Below the pieces are notes generated by a model that made no database searches, was not told the DNA's origin, and saw only the letters and a program-made list of their open reading frames with translations. This document shows, piece after piece, positions 39,601 through 51,182 of a DNA stretch of 64,000 nucleotides. The stretch's first letter is position 1, and each line of letters begins with the position of its first letter. Source of the DNA: Tetrahymena elliotti 4EA (lineage: Eukaryota > Ciliophora > Oligohymenophorea > Hymenostomatida > Tetrahymenidae); contig JH720317.1 of the NCBI GenBank assembly GCA_000231825.2, forward strand, positions 681,281 through 745,280. The letters run 5' to 3'. The position numbers and the translations under genes were made by a program.

Positions 39601-40119
39601 AGCACAAATATTTTATTTTTAAAGTTGTTTTTTCTAAAATAAAAAGCTTCGGTGAAAATGAAAAAGATTTTTTATTATTACTAGGAACTGGTTTATCTTA
39701 ATGCAAGAACCTTTTAACTTTGACACTGAATCTATGGTAAAAATATTTTAATTTTTTTGATATATAATAATAAGATAATATCTAAAAATAAAAATTTAAT
39801 TTTAAGCAAAAATATAAAGAAGGAAAAAGCTTCAATAAAAAAATAGGCCTTTTATTTTTTCTATTTTTATTGCTTTATTTATTGATTTTCTGAATTTTTA
39901 GGAAACCATTTATTTCATAATCCTTTAAAGTAAGTTCAAAAAATAACTTTTTCTTCATTCACTTAAATTTTTGTGCAAAAATTATTTTTATTTTGATTAA
40001 AACATTATTATTCTAATTTTAAAAGGAATAATTACATTGAGTTATTAAAGGACTATTAATAATTTATAAGAAAACTACTTAGCTTGAAAAAGATTGTGAA
40101 AATTAGAATAAAAAATTGA
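36609..40119 (+). CDS. leucine-rich-repeat (RNI-like) protein, one repeat per exon (about 352 aa)
   Basis: Nine internal exons lie at 36976-37065, 37308-37397, 37605-37694, 37922-38011, 38288-38377, 38596-38688, 39025-39114, 39262-39354 and 39647-39736. Seven are exactly 90 bases and two are 93. All start after one base of a codon and end two bases into the next, so each encodes one 30-residue repeat of the type NQIGxxGxxxLxxxLxxCxNLxxLxLxL (for example GLALCKNISNIILSLR). A last exon (40026-40119) gives a basic tail, LLSLKKIVKIRIKN, then TGA. The first exon (36609-36757, MNLEQNQTSFGNLSDVAQIY) is tentative but fits in phase and length. Introns are 147-336 bases, long for this genome. Such repeats form curved protein-binding solenoids; the partner is unknown. 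A pseudogene is unlikely given the intact phases. Confidence 0.72.
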
Positions 40120-40777
40120 TCCCCTTTTAAATCCTTTTTTAATGAATAATCAATGCCAAAATGAAATAACATGAATTAAATTATAAATTATGTTGGTATG
40201 AAATGTTAAGCTTTATTTGAATTTTGTGTTCACATTTTTTAAAAATTGCTTTGAAATTTTATTCTCTACTTACAAGAAAAAAAATAAGAAGAAACAAATC
40301 TTCAAAGGAAAGAGTTTAAATACTTTTTGATTGATTTTGAAATGTTTAATCATTTTACAAAAAATTAAAAAATTATTGTATGTTTTTATCTAATAGTTTA
40401 TAAAAAAAGAGTTAAATCAGCAGTTAATGAATAAAAACTCTAAATAATATAGAAACAATAAGATTTTAAGAATTGAATTAATTAATGTTTTGTATATTTT
40501 TAATAAATATTCTGTTTTTTAAAAGAAATCTTTCCAAGGATAAGATTCTTTACTTTTATGCAGTTTTATTTTTTTATAAAATATTTTTGAAAAGAATTTC
40601 TTTATTTGTCTTTTAAACGAATATGATAAAGTTTATTTATTATTTTGAATAACGATGATTTTGATAAACTTTCTCAAATAAAGAAAAATTAAGAAAATAA
40701 AACACTGATTTTGATTACAGATAAATCCACTATTAACATTATGTTTTGAATACAGTTATTTTATTGCTACCTTGAGC
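40120..40777. other. convergent intergenic region
   Basis: The 3' ends of the plus-strand LRR gene and a minus-strand antigen-like gene face each other here. The sequence is AT-rich, with no gene or RNA recognised. Confidence 0.5.
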
Positions 40778-41272
40778 TCAAATAATTATTAATAAATAAG
40801 AAATTATATAAGTCCAAATAATGCTTCTTACTATCGTAGCATTTGTGGTAGGAGTGCAACTTTATCCTCTCTGAGATGAGTATCCTTATTGGCAAGGAGT
40901 GCAAGATTATCCCCCTACAGATTCATAGTTTTGACCACATAATATACATGGCTCTCCATTTATTGAATAGTAATTATTAGGGCATGCAACACAAGATTAG
41001 CCTGAAACTGATGTTTAATTTAAAGGACATGCTTAGCAACTTTAACCACCAACTGATTATTAATTGTTATCACAAGGCTTGCAAATTGATCCAGAAGCAG
41101 CATAATAATTATTAGGGCATGCAACGCATGCAGATGATGAAGTAGAACCGGCAGGGCTAGAATAATTTATTTAGCATTTAGTGCAACTGCTATTATTAGA
41201 ATAAGTTCCAGCTGGGCACTAGCCTTAAACAAATATAAAAATCTAAATGAACACAAGAAAGGTTAAATTCAT
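40778..41272 (-). CDS. immobilization-antigen-like GPI-type surface protein (164 aa)
   Basis: An intron-free frame runs from ATG 41272-41270 to TGA 40780-40778. The signal peptide is MNLTFLVFIQIFIFVQG. CxxC repeats follow, including ACPNNYYAASGSICKPC and ACPNNYYSINGEPCILC, then CQQGYSSQRGQSCTPT and a hydrophobic end (SIIWTYIISYLLIII) that fits a GPI signal. Its C-terminal third is strikingly like that of the gene at 34784-35401: both have NNYYSxxGEPCxLCGxNxES and end in GYSSxRGQSCxPT. The two are therefore probably recent duplicates with different repeat numbers, now separated by the LRR gene. A role in the cell-surface coat is inferred from the family. Confidence 0.85.
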
Positions 41273-42394
41273 TGAGATAACGAATGAAATGTATGATTAT
41301 TTTATGTTTAAAGAGTTTTTTGTTTAGTGTTATAAGTAAAAAAAGTTAGATAGATTTAAATAAATTAATTATTTACTTAAAAATAATTATTCTAGTTTAT
41401 TGATCTACTTATTTGGTGAAATTTAGTTATTAATTTATTTACTACGTTGATAGATAACATCCTAAAATTGCTCTCCTTTGCAAAAATATATCCTTATTTG
41501 TATTCTAAGTAATATTTAGAGATTTTTTTCAGTTCTAAACATTTTTTCTACTTTTTTAGAGTAATAAAATTTTATTCTTTAGATTTGGCTTTGTATTATT
41601 TATAAAAACACTTACTTTATATATAAAAACATTTTTCATGAACTCTCTCTTGAAAACCAAAAAAAATTAGTACTCAAATTTACAGTTATTCTTTTTTCCT
41701 TTAACGTTAATCTTATTTTCAATTGAAAATTTATTTTTAAAGAAAATTCTTAGAAGATAAATAATTTTTTGTATTTTATTCTTTTTGAGTTTATATATGA
41801 TACTAATAAAATCAAAAAGGTAAGAATTAATAGTAATATAACCAATCTTGCATAATTTTTAAAGGAGGTTAATTCATTTCAAATTGTACCTATCTCTAAA
41901 GAAAATTAGTAATACTAAAGAATTGAATATTTTTTAAGTGTATCTGATACCATATTTTCTTAAAAGTTACTATTTCCTAATGAGAGATTTTATTAAAAAT
42001 CATAATCTAAAATCTAATAGGTTTATATCTCTCATTTTTTTGTAAATTTTAGATGCTGGAAAAAGGCAATATGATATTTTCAAACTTACAAATTAACTAT
42101 GAGTAAATTTTCAATATTTAAAAAAAATAAATTTCTTAGAAAGGAGTAATCGAAAACCTTACAGCTATAATTTACAACTATTTTGTAATTTTTGACAAAG
42201 AAAACTAAATAGTAATAATATTAATCAAAAAATATGTATTAGATGATAATTAAGTTGCTTAACAAAAGATAATCTCTAAAATATTTAAAATGAAAAAATT
42301 GAATTATAATATGTAGAATCTAATAATTTAATTAATCTTAGATATTTTTTAGATTGACTTGGTAATTCAAATCTATTTTAAAATAATAAAAAAC
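41273..42394. other. intergenic between antigen-like genes
   Basis: This is AT-rich spacer between two same-strand genes. No protein-like frame, repeat or RNA was recognised. Confidence 0.5.
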
Positions 42395-42814
42395 TCAAAA
42401 TATAAACACAATATTTATAGCAATAATTGTTATTAAAAATGGTTCTAAATTTCTAAAATATGTAGTAATAGTACAACTTGAACCAGAGTCAGATGAATAT
42501 CCTGAAGGGCATTAGGTGCATGAAGATCCACTAATTGATTATTAATTTTTGGGGCATGGCTGACAGCTTTGGCCACTTTTAGAGTAAAAATTGTTTGGGC
42601 ATGGAGTACATGTACTTCCTGATATTGATGATTTATTTTACGGGCATGGAAAACATAATGTGTAATCAGTATTTTAGCCAGATATACTTGAGTAATTATC
42701 ATAACATGCTGTACACATTATGCTATCAGATCCATAATACCCATCTGGACAAAAATCAGCAGCTATATTTTTTATGCTAATTTAGATTAGTAAAAGGAAG
42801 AAAAATATATTCAT
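42395..42814 (-). CDS. immobilization-antigen-like GPI-type surface protein (139 aa)
   Basis: An intron-free frame runs from ATG 42814-42812 to TGA 42397-42395. It has a signal peptide (MNIFFFLLLIQISIKNIAA) and about five CxxC modules, for example PCPNNFYSKSGQSCQPC and QCPSGYSSDSGSSCTIT. The hydrophobic tail (FLITIIAINIVFIF) fits a GPI signal. The module between residues 35 and 60 (DNYSSISGQNTDYTLCFPC) carries a longer loop than the others. Such an enlarged second module recurs in the genes at 44062 and 45036, which suggests these three share a closer common ancestor. The role is inferred from the family. Confidence 0.85.
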
Positions 42815-44061
42815 ATTTGCTATTATTTTGATGCTTTATTATATTTTAAACCAATTTAATAATTCAAAAGTGTTAATAATATCTTCACATTTATCCACTT
42901 TAATTAAATAAATAAATATTATATTAAGTTAATAATATACCTGAAATTTTATTTACTCCTTACAACTGCAAAAGCAGATGTATATAGCAAAAGTAAAATA
43001 AAAATTAATGATCAAATTACAAATAAAATAGGAAACTATTTACTCAAATTAATGTAAGAAGAATATTATTTATTTATTGTCTTTTAAGGAATCACTTTCA
43101 TTAGATCAATTTAATTTACTTGTTTTTTTATATTTAAGAAACAAAAATAAACCAATTATTTTTTAATAAATTAATCATTTTAAGTAGATAAAAGATTCAA
43201 ATAATAATTTTATTCAATTACAATTTTAAGATCTATGTTAAAATTTATGAAAAAAAAATTAACTCAGAATAAAAATATTATCAATTAGTGAAAGAAATAA
43301 ATAATAGTTTTATTTAAAATAAATGCTGTTTACTTAAATTTAATTAAAAATATGAAGTAAATAAAATCCTCTGTTCAGAAACTTTTCATACACATTCTAA
43401 GTTATGAAAAATAACGAATAAAATGTGAGATAAAATATTATAAGAGCTCCTTTTTGTATTTTGGTAAATTAGTTTTGAACAAAAATCTCTTTTGAATATT
43501 TAATTCTTTTTTTACTTTAAAAAAAATCAATAGAAATTTTATTATTTATTTTAAATAAAATGCTTGGTAAACATTTTTCCCATTTTATTTGTTGAATTTT
43601 ATATCTAAATTTTATTGTTTTATAAAGGGAAGCTCTTAAACATTATTAAAAAACTAATATTAGTTTATTGAAAAAGGTATTATATTTAATATTGAATAAT
43701 AACTAATTTTGAGATTTTAAGTATCTAGATACAAATAGTATTTTTGATTGAAGATGAGTTAAAAGAGACGTTTATTATTTGAAGTAAAAAATAATAATTG
43801 GATTGTTGATATAAAAAGTAAAAATATTTTTAATTCCAAATATTGTTTTTGTTAACTACTAAATTTTCTCACATTAAATTCTAATTTAATTTCTACCAAA
43901 TTCTTTGACATTATTTGATGATGATTGATTATAAAAACAAAAAATCCAAAAAAGGATTACCAAATAAACAACAAAAAGAATAAAAATTACAACATACTTG
44001 ATAAGATATATTAGCTTTAAATTAAAATTAATAAATGATTGGTTATTTTATTTAAATTTTT
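42815..44061. other. intergenic between antigen-like genes
   Basis: This is AT-rich spacer between two same-strand genes, with long A and T runs. No coding frame or structured RNA was recognised. Confidence 0.5.
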
Positions 44062-44490
44062 TCAGAGCAAAAAAAATGCTAAACATATCAATCCTAAAGA
44101 TGCAGTTATTATTTTTGAATAAATTAGAGTGCAAGTACCTCCACTGACTGATTAGTAACCAGAAGGACAAGAAAAGCAACTAGAACCAGATATTGATTAT
44201 TAGTTAGCTCCACAAGCTGTACATTTTGACCCAGAAGAAGATGTAAAATTACTTGGGCAATTTTAGCAATCTGTTCCAGCTAAAGAAGATGTATTTGCTG
44301 GGCATGATTTGCAAGATGCCTATGTCAAATTGTTTGTACTATCACTTGTTTAATTTGCAGCACAATTCTAACAACTTGTACTAGCTGCTCCATATTATCC
44401 TGCAGGACAATTCTAGGCCACAACTGCTACCTATGATATTATTATAGATAAAAGTAATATTGTTGGTATGCTGATAGTCTTTATCATCAT
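44062..44490 (-). CDS. immobilization-antigen-like GPI-type surface protein (142 aa)
   Basis: An intron-free frame runs from ATG 44490-44488 to TGA 44064-44062. A second ATG directly follows the first, so the start could be one codon later. The signal peptide is MMIKTISIPTILLLSIIISQ. The Cys modules are richer in Ala, Ser and Thr than in the other copies (CPAGQYGAASTSCQNCAAN; CPSNFTSSSGSKCTACGAN), with CPSGYQSVSGGTC at the end. A hydrophobic tail (ASLGLICLAFFLLL) fits GPI anchoring. The coding DNA has more G+C than its flanks. The role is inferred from the family. Confidence 0.85.
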
Positions 44491-45035
44491 TTAACTGCTA
44501 ACTATTACAATATATAAAGCTTAGGTTAATTTTTTTTCAAAAAATTTAATGAAAAGAAATTTTGTTTATAATCTTGAAAAAGCATCATAAATTTTGATAA
44601 TAAAAAGCGGGCTATTTTAAATTCCTTTTCTAAACGAATTTTAATTAAAAAATCGACTAAAAATTAATAGTAGTAATAGGTTGTTATGTGATATTTGATA
44701 TTTATATAAATTGTTATTTTTTGCAAATAAAATAACAACAAAGTAGGATTGTTTTCATTTCTATGAATTTTCAATAAATTATTTTTTTAAAACAAATTTA
44801 TTTTAAACTTTTGATAACAGAAAAAAATAATTTATTAAACCCTCACTTATTTTTTTTTTAATAATTATCATATTAATAAGTATGAAAAAAAAATTGCAAA
44901 CTTAATAATTAAATTAATTTTATTCATTTTAAAAATAATTTAACAAAAAATTGTTTTTCAAACTAATGAGAATGTATGTATATGATAGAATAAATAATAA
45001 AATTTTAAAAATTTATTTTTTATATTTAATCTCTT
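44491..45035. other. intergenic between antigen-like genes
   Basis: This is short AT-rich spacer with A and T homopolymers. Nothing else is supported. Confidence 0.5.
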
Positions 45036-45455
45036 TCATAGGAAAAATATTAAAAAACTTGAAAGAATAGCTATTGAAGATAAAATTTGTGCATTAATTA
45101 TTTGAGGAACATAGCCGCATGGATAACCAGGATATGCTTTTACACCGCTTGCACAAGGGGTACAATTTTAACCACCTACTGATTCTTAATTCTCTGGACA
45201 TGCTTTGCAAATTTCCCCTACATTAGATTAGTAGTTATTAGCACATGCAGTGCAAACACCACCAGACAATGAAACATAATTTTTTTAACAAGCTATGCAA
45301 TTTGATTAGAGTAAATTAGAGTCAGGATTGCTAGAAGTATTTTATGGGCAAGCTTAACAGTTAGAACTACTTGAACCATAGTAACCAGCCATACAATTTT
45401 ATGCATTTGTTAAGCTAAGTGTGATAATTGCTAAGACTAATAATTTAAGATACAT
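45036..45455 (-). CDS. immobilization-antigen-like GPI-type surface protein (139 aa)
   Basis: An intron-free frame runs from ATG 45455-45453 to TGA 45038-45036. The signal peptide is MYLKLLVLAIITLSLTNA. Cys modules such as CMAGYYGSSSSNCQACPQN, ACANNYQSNVGEICKACPEN and CTPCASGVKAYPGYPC follow. The tail (SIAILSSFLIFFL) is hydrophobic, as for a GPI signal. Unlike its four relatives the last module has lost the GYSS motif and instead ends in GYPCGYVPQ, so it is the most divergent member of the cluster. It heads the tandem set and faces the aminopeptidase gene across a divergent spacer. The role is inferred from the family. Confidence 0.85.
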
Positions 45456-46806
45456 TTCTAATTTGAGCTGTTTTTTATGAATCGCTTTCTATATATATAT
45501 TAATATTTTCTAATTTTTTATATATGAATTTGTGATAAATAATGTTTGTATGTTTGTTTATTTCGAGCAAATTGATAAAAAGAGAAAGAATTTTGATTTA
45601 ATTTTCGTTTCAACTATATTTTTCAAGCTAGAATAATTACATTTAATAAACTTTATACTTCTCATTAAGGTAATCTAGACATAAGTTAGTTAAAGTAGAG
45701 CTAATTTATAAATTATTTTGAACTTATCTCAACATATTTTATGATTATTTTAAGATACTTTATATATCAACACAATTTTACATAAATAAGAGGAAATTAT
45801 TAAGCTTCATTATTTCTGAAAAATTAATTTACCCTTAGAACATACTTCTCATATTAATCCTTAATGTGCATGTTCGAACCCTTTCTACTATAAGATATAA
45901 TAAAAAAGGGGAGAACTGACCAAATTTGAGGTTTAAAAAATGACTGATTTCATCCTAAAATATTGAGGGAATAAAGTTTAAAAATGGGGAGTAATAGATT
46001 TAAATCATTTTTAAGTGTAGAAAATCCAGTTTGATATTCTTATTTATATAAAAAAATGCAAAAGAGAATTATCTTATTAAAAATACTCCTTTAAAAAAAG
46101 GTTTAAAAACATTAAGGATGTTTAAATGGTTATATGAAGAGGTGTAAAGTATACTATTTACTATTTATCAACTATTATTCTATAAATTATCTTCTCTCCT
46201 TAGGAATTCTATTTAATAAATGGTTAACTTTTTAATATAATTTATAAATAATGAAACTCTGTTGTTAAAATAACTTTAAAGTAATTTAAGAATAAAATAA
46301 TAAACAAATAAAACATTTGATAAAGAAAATAATCAGTGTAAAGCAACTAGATGAAATTTTAGAAGAAACATTTATTTTTTATAAAGTAAAATAAAAACTC
46401 TTGTGAAATATTCAGTTATTTGAAATGGATAAATCAAACAAAGATAGAAAATATTTAATTGGATACAGTTATCAATAGTTAAGCTAATTAAATTAAAAGC
46501 TTCAAAATTAATAAATAAAAATTGAAAAAATTTATTAAAGTTTCAGATGGATTAAATAAAATATTATTTAAGAATTATTTTTTGGATGATTATTGTAATA
46601 AAGTAAATTCTTCAATCATGCATGTTTTTATTTACATTTATTTATTTACTTATGAGAAATAAAAATCTTTCTAGAAACTATTTGATAATTAATGTAAAAG
46701 ATTTCTAATGAGATATGTATGATCTGTTAATTTTTACATAAAAACAAAAAAAATTTAATTTTCAATCAGAAACTTAATTTAAAAATAAAATAGCAATAAA
46801 ATAGAA
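45456..46806. other. divergent intergenic region
   Basis: This spacer should hold the promoters of the last antigen-like gene (-) and of the aminopeptidase gene (+). An ATG-led frame near 46424 is short and of non-coding composition. No RNA gene was recognised. Confidence 0.5.
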
Positions 46807-48650
46807 ATGATCAACTAATTCTCTTTGAAAACTAGACAAATTTTCTAAGGATTCTCTAAGCTCAACGCAAAATAGAATTAATAATTCTGCTGGTAGAATA
46901 GATTCCCTGAGGTCTATGCCAAGATTGTCTTCCCAGAAATTATCCAAACAACTTAGACTAATAGCCAAAACAGAGTATTCGTAACTAAGAAAATTAATGA
47001 ATAAACTGTTTCCAGCAGCTTCTAATTAGATTAGTTAAAGAAAAATAAAGCTGAATGGGTTTATAGCTCAAATGAATTACAAACTCTTATTAATTATGTA
47101 GGTAAAGAAGAAAAAGAAGGAGAAAAACAAGTTTAATAGGATTAAGAAACATTGAATGCACAAAAATAAAAACAATTAGAATCTTTAGTTACCCAAGGCT
47201 CTAAAATTGCTAGATCACTCCATGCACGCAAAATTACAGAAAGTGATATTGTATTTGATGCTGATCTCACTTCAGAAGAAATCTAACATTATCTTAAAGG
47301 CTTTTTACTTGCAAATTATAAATTCAAAATGAATGGAATAGAAGAAAGTAAGCTGAGCGAAGAAGAAAAGAAAGCTCTTTTCAAGCCTATTTCTAAAATT
47401 AATGTTAAGGCTGACAATTAATAAGTTAAGCTTACTGATGAAGACTTCTAGTTTGTTTAAAAAGCTGCTTATTATACTTTGTATGCTAGATAGCTTGGAA
47501 ATTTACGTGCTGATATTGCTAATACTGAATTCTTTTTAAAGGAATGCAAAAACATCGTTGCTGCTAACCCAGGAAAAGTTATTTTAGAATATTTAAAGGG
47601 AGAAGAATTAGTTGAATAAGGATTGAACTTAGCTCATGCTGTTGGTAAGGGTTCTAAAAATCCTCCAATAGTTGCTAATTTGACTTACTTTGGAGATTCT
47701 TCTCGTCCTAGTGAAGTAGATATTGCCTTTATTGGTAAGGGGGTCTGTTTTGATGCTGGTGGTCTTAACATTAAGCCTACTGGATTTATGGAAACTATGT
47801 ACATGGATAAAGGAGGTAAAATATTATATTTTTAAAGAAATATTCATAATTTTATGATAGATATATTAATTAATATTACATTATTAAATTTTAGGTGCTG
47901 TTGCTACTTTAACATCATTCAGAGCTGCTGTAGAACTTGGTTTGAAGGTTAATTTAACCGTTACTATTGGTTTGGTAGAAAATTTCCTCTCCAGTACAAG
48001 TTATAGACCTTCAGATATTATTAAGAGTCATAAAGGTTTAACAGTAGAAATTGGTAACACTGATGCTGAAGGTAGATTAGTACTTGCTGATTGCATGAGT
48101 TGGACTTAATAAAAGCATAAGCCAAAGGTAATTCAAATTCAAAAAAATAGGTTATTTAAAGCTAAAAATATTAATTATTTTAAATTAGACTATGATTGAA
48201 TTATCTACTTTAACTGGAGCATGTGTTGTTGCCCTTGGTGAAGAATAGGCTGGTTTATTTACAAATGATGAAGCTTTAAGCAAAGAATTGTAAGAAGCTA
48301 GTAAAGTCAGTGGAGACAGTTTATGGAGACTTCCTATCACTGATGCACACAGAGAAGCTATGAAAGGAACATACAGCGACTTGAATAATTCTGGTAAATC
48401 AAGATATGGAGGTGCTTCCTAAGCAGCTGCCTTCCTTGAAAGATTTGTAGAAAAGGATGTTAAGTGGGCTCACATAGATATTGCTGGTCCTGCTGAATCT
48501 AAATCAGATAAAGGTAAAATAAATAAACATAATCATTTTGAATTTATTAAAGTTATTTTTAAATTTAAAAAAGGTTAATGGACTACTGGTATGACTGGAT
48601 TTGGAGTTTAATTACTTCTTCACTTTTTAAAAAATCAATAAAAGAAATGA
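46807..48650 (+). CDS. M17 leucyl aminopeptidase family protease (547 aa)
   Basis: The catalytic C-terminal domain is complete. [10 protein letters not shown] supplies the metal-binding Lys and Asp, NIKP the active-site Lys, and MDKGGAVATL another Asp. [14 protein letters not shown] carries the Asp, Glu and catalytic Arg. Later segments [12 protein letters not shown] and [12 protein letters not shown] are also standard M17 landmarks. These enzymes use two metal ions, usually zinc or manganese, to remove N-terminal residues such as leucine from peptides, mostly as hexamers. Introns at 47816-47894, 48128-48188 and 48514-48573 leave exactly 548 codons. The N-terminal region ([20 protein letters not shown], then [20 protein letters not shown]) could include a mitochondrial presequence. 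The domain in front of the catalytic part has a Glu/Lys/Gln-rich linker, so it is more divergent. Confidence 0.93.
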
Positions 48651-49440
48651 AAAAATAATTTAAAAAGATAAATAAATATGTGACTTTATGAATATTCTAT
48701 ATTATCTGCATTTATTTGATATAAGTTAATAAAACAATTAGTATAAAAATACATTCAAAAATCATTAGAACTATTTGTTTGCTTTGGAATTAATTTATCT
48801 AAAATATTTTTAATTTTACTTGTATTTTTTATTATAAAAATGTAATCAATTTATTAAAAATTATTTTAGCTTTTTAATATTTTTAAATATCTAAATGGTT
48901 TATAATAAATAGGTACATAATAAATACTTACTATAAAAATCTTAGATGATAGAACACTTAAATTAATTGGAATACTTTTATCTTTACAAATTGATAATTT
49001 TTTTTACCAAATGAAACATTAAAATTAAAGTTGCAGAGTTTGTTTATTTTATCAGTCTTATTTTTGGAAAATTTATTTAAAAAGATTTGATGGGTTGTGC
49101 CAAATTAATTAAAAAAAAGGATTATTAAGTCAGTTTTTGATAAATATTCTAAATTTTTTATATTATTTTAGTTAATAAAATAATAACTAGATACAAATAT
49201 TTAATATAAAATCATAAATGATTAGAAAATTTTGATTGTTTATTTTGAAATAAATTAATTCGGTAGGTCGGTTATTTTTATCTTTACAAATTGATAATTT
49301 TTTTATAAAATGAAATATTTTTCTACTTATTTAATCAGTCTTACTTTTTGAAAATTTAATTGCTTTACTTAAAAAGATTTTATGAGTTGCTCCATAAAGC
49401 TAATATCTATAATATAAGCAATAATGTTAATAGAATATTT
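48651..49440. other. convergent region with a ~300-base direct duplication; sorting-nexin frame stays open
   Basis: This lies between the end of the aminopeptidase gene and the assigned end of the PX gene. It holds two diverged copies of a segment of about 230 bases offset by 300 bases (listed separately). On the minus strand the PX-gene frame has no TGA until 48337-48339, so part of this stretch may be coding. Sequence composition suggests it is mostly non-coding. Confidence 0.4.
48881..49420. repeat. degenerate direct repeat, two copies offset by 300 bases
   Basis: TCTTTACAAATTGATAATTT occurs at 48981 and again at 49281. Around it, related words line up in the same order: TCAGTCTTA followed by a TTT-rich run, AAAAAGATTT(T/G)ATG and GAGTTGCTCC or GGTTGTGCC downstream. 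Upstream a shared ATGAT word lies in AT-rich sequence. The two copies are about 48881-49120 and 49181-49420. This is an old local duplication. Confidence 0.6.
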
Positions 49441-51182
49441 TAATGAATTAATGGTTACTTCTTAGTTTTAATTTTAAAGGTCGGTCTTTAGAATATTTGT
49501 TAAGTTTTTTAATTTATCATTGAAATTATTATTAAAATAGTTTTGATTATGATTAAAATTTGCATAGAAGAACTTAAGGTTCTTTTCTTCATTTTTAATT
49601 TATTTTTGACACTCCTCAATTTGACTCTTTATTTCATAAATTTTGGTTTTAATTTCATTTAAAAAATGAATTTTAATTACTTAATTGAGAGAATTTTGGT
49701 ATTGTCCTAGATCCTTTTTAAGCTCATAAATTTTTTTCAAAATTTCATTTCTTGATTCAATAATTTAGACGCATAATTGAAGTTATCCTACAAGCGACTA
49801 TTAATTATTAAATATAATTTATTATTTTTAATTTAATATTTAAATTATTATACTTTAAGAGGAATGTTGAATTTTATGTATAGCTATTTAGCATGTTTAG
49901 TCTCTTATAATCCTTGCTCATGCACATTTTTATCTAAATTTTGAGGAATATCATCTAATTTTTCTTTATTTTTTAATCAAAAAAATTTTCATTTTATTTT
50001 CAAAAATGCTTATTAAATGAATAATTTAGATATTTTCTTATTATTTTTAATAGCCTAAAAATTTTTTTCTAAATGCTTTTGTGAAGTTGATCAAATTTTA
50101 GAAGTATAATTTAGATCCAATCATAAAGATCTTTCTATTTATTTAAATGTAGAATATATGAAAAAATTACTTAATTCTGAGAATATCTAAGACAGAGATG
50201 CCATATTTTCTGCTTGCCTTTTTTTACTTTCAACTATTTTATTAACACCATCAGATATTTCTTTCAATTTTTAATAGTTATTTTAATAGGAAGTTAATTA
50301 ATATTTGAATTATTCTTCAAAGTCATCAGTTATTTTTGCTTCTATTTTTTGAAATCCAAATGCTTTTGTAAACAAACTGACACCTAAATTGACTACATTA
50401 GAAATTAAGCCTTCTTTTACTTTTTCTTTTTATTATCTTATTCCCTTAGATAGATTCTTTTCCTATTCAAATTTCTATACAAAAAAATATATTTATTATA
50501 TAATTCTTGTGTTGATAAATAAATGTAAATATTTACATCATCATTATTCATTAAGAATATAAATAATTGCTTAGAAAATCTCAGTTCTTTATGACTTAAA
50601 AGCTATTTTAAATACATAGAGAGCAGAATTCTTCTTTCTTACATGAAATCACTCTTTATTTGATTAAGATATTCTATCTTTGGGTCTATTTTGGAAAAAA
50701 TTCCTTTTGAAGGTAATGAAGGTAAAAAGTATCCAGGAAAATTATATAGTAACTCTTCATGAAGCCATTCAAAATCACTAAATCTACGACTAACTTTTGT
50801 CTCACTTTCTTTATCCTTAGTTGTAACAATATATGAGTGACTCTCTATGTAGCTGTTTTAAAAATGGATTTATACTATTTCATTTTTCTTTTTAAACTAT
50901 TTACAAGTTTGTTGATATTTCTCCATCTGAAACGTCTACTTCCCTATCTATCATCTATTCATTCACTTGTAATTTTAAGGCTTTTAAATGTTTTTCATCA
51001 TTTTTTTTTTATTCCTATTCCGATTATTATTAAATTTTCATCTTCTATGATTTTTGTGACTGACTTAGATTTTTTTATTTCAATTGCTATTATTTCAAAT
51101 ATTCATCTGTTATTTCATCTTCAGTCTAAATTATGTCATAATCATCATTTGAATCTTATAAACTATCATCAATTTATTACAT
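49441..51182 (-). CDS. PX-domain sorting-nexin-like protein, 3' end uncertain
   Basis: The start at ATG 51182-51180 opens an acidic, Gln-rich N-terminus (MQQIDDSLQDSNDDYDIIQT). Intron 50853-50904 joins it to a PX domain: YIESHSYIVTTKDKESETKV, then RRFSDFEWL with the phosphoinositide-binding RRFSDF signature, LPSLPSKG, and LSMYLKQLLSHKELRFSKQL. After intron 50475-50536 come helical segments (LISNVVNLGVSLFTKAFGFQ; SDGVNKIVESKKRQAENMAS) that resemble the BAR-type region of sorting nexins. Introns 49964-50170 and 49798-49853 follow, then a coiled coil (IESRNEILKKIYELKKDLGQ). PX proteins bind PI3P on endosomes and sort cargo. The true stop is unresolved: the last frame has no TGA until 48337. The end given is where coding-like composition fades. 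Confidence 0.75.

Noticed and set aside
36609..40119. LRR region as a decayed pseudogene
   Set aside because: Nine repeats keep identical phase and 90/93-base length with GT..AG borders and no internal TGA, which decay would not preserve.
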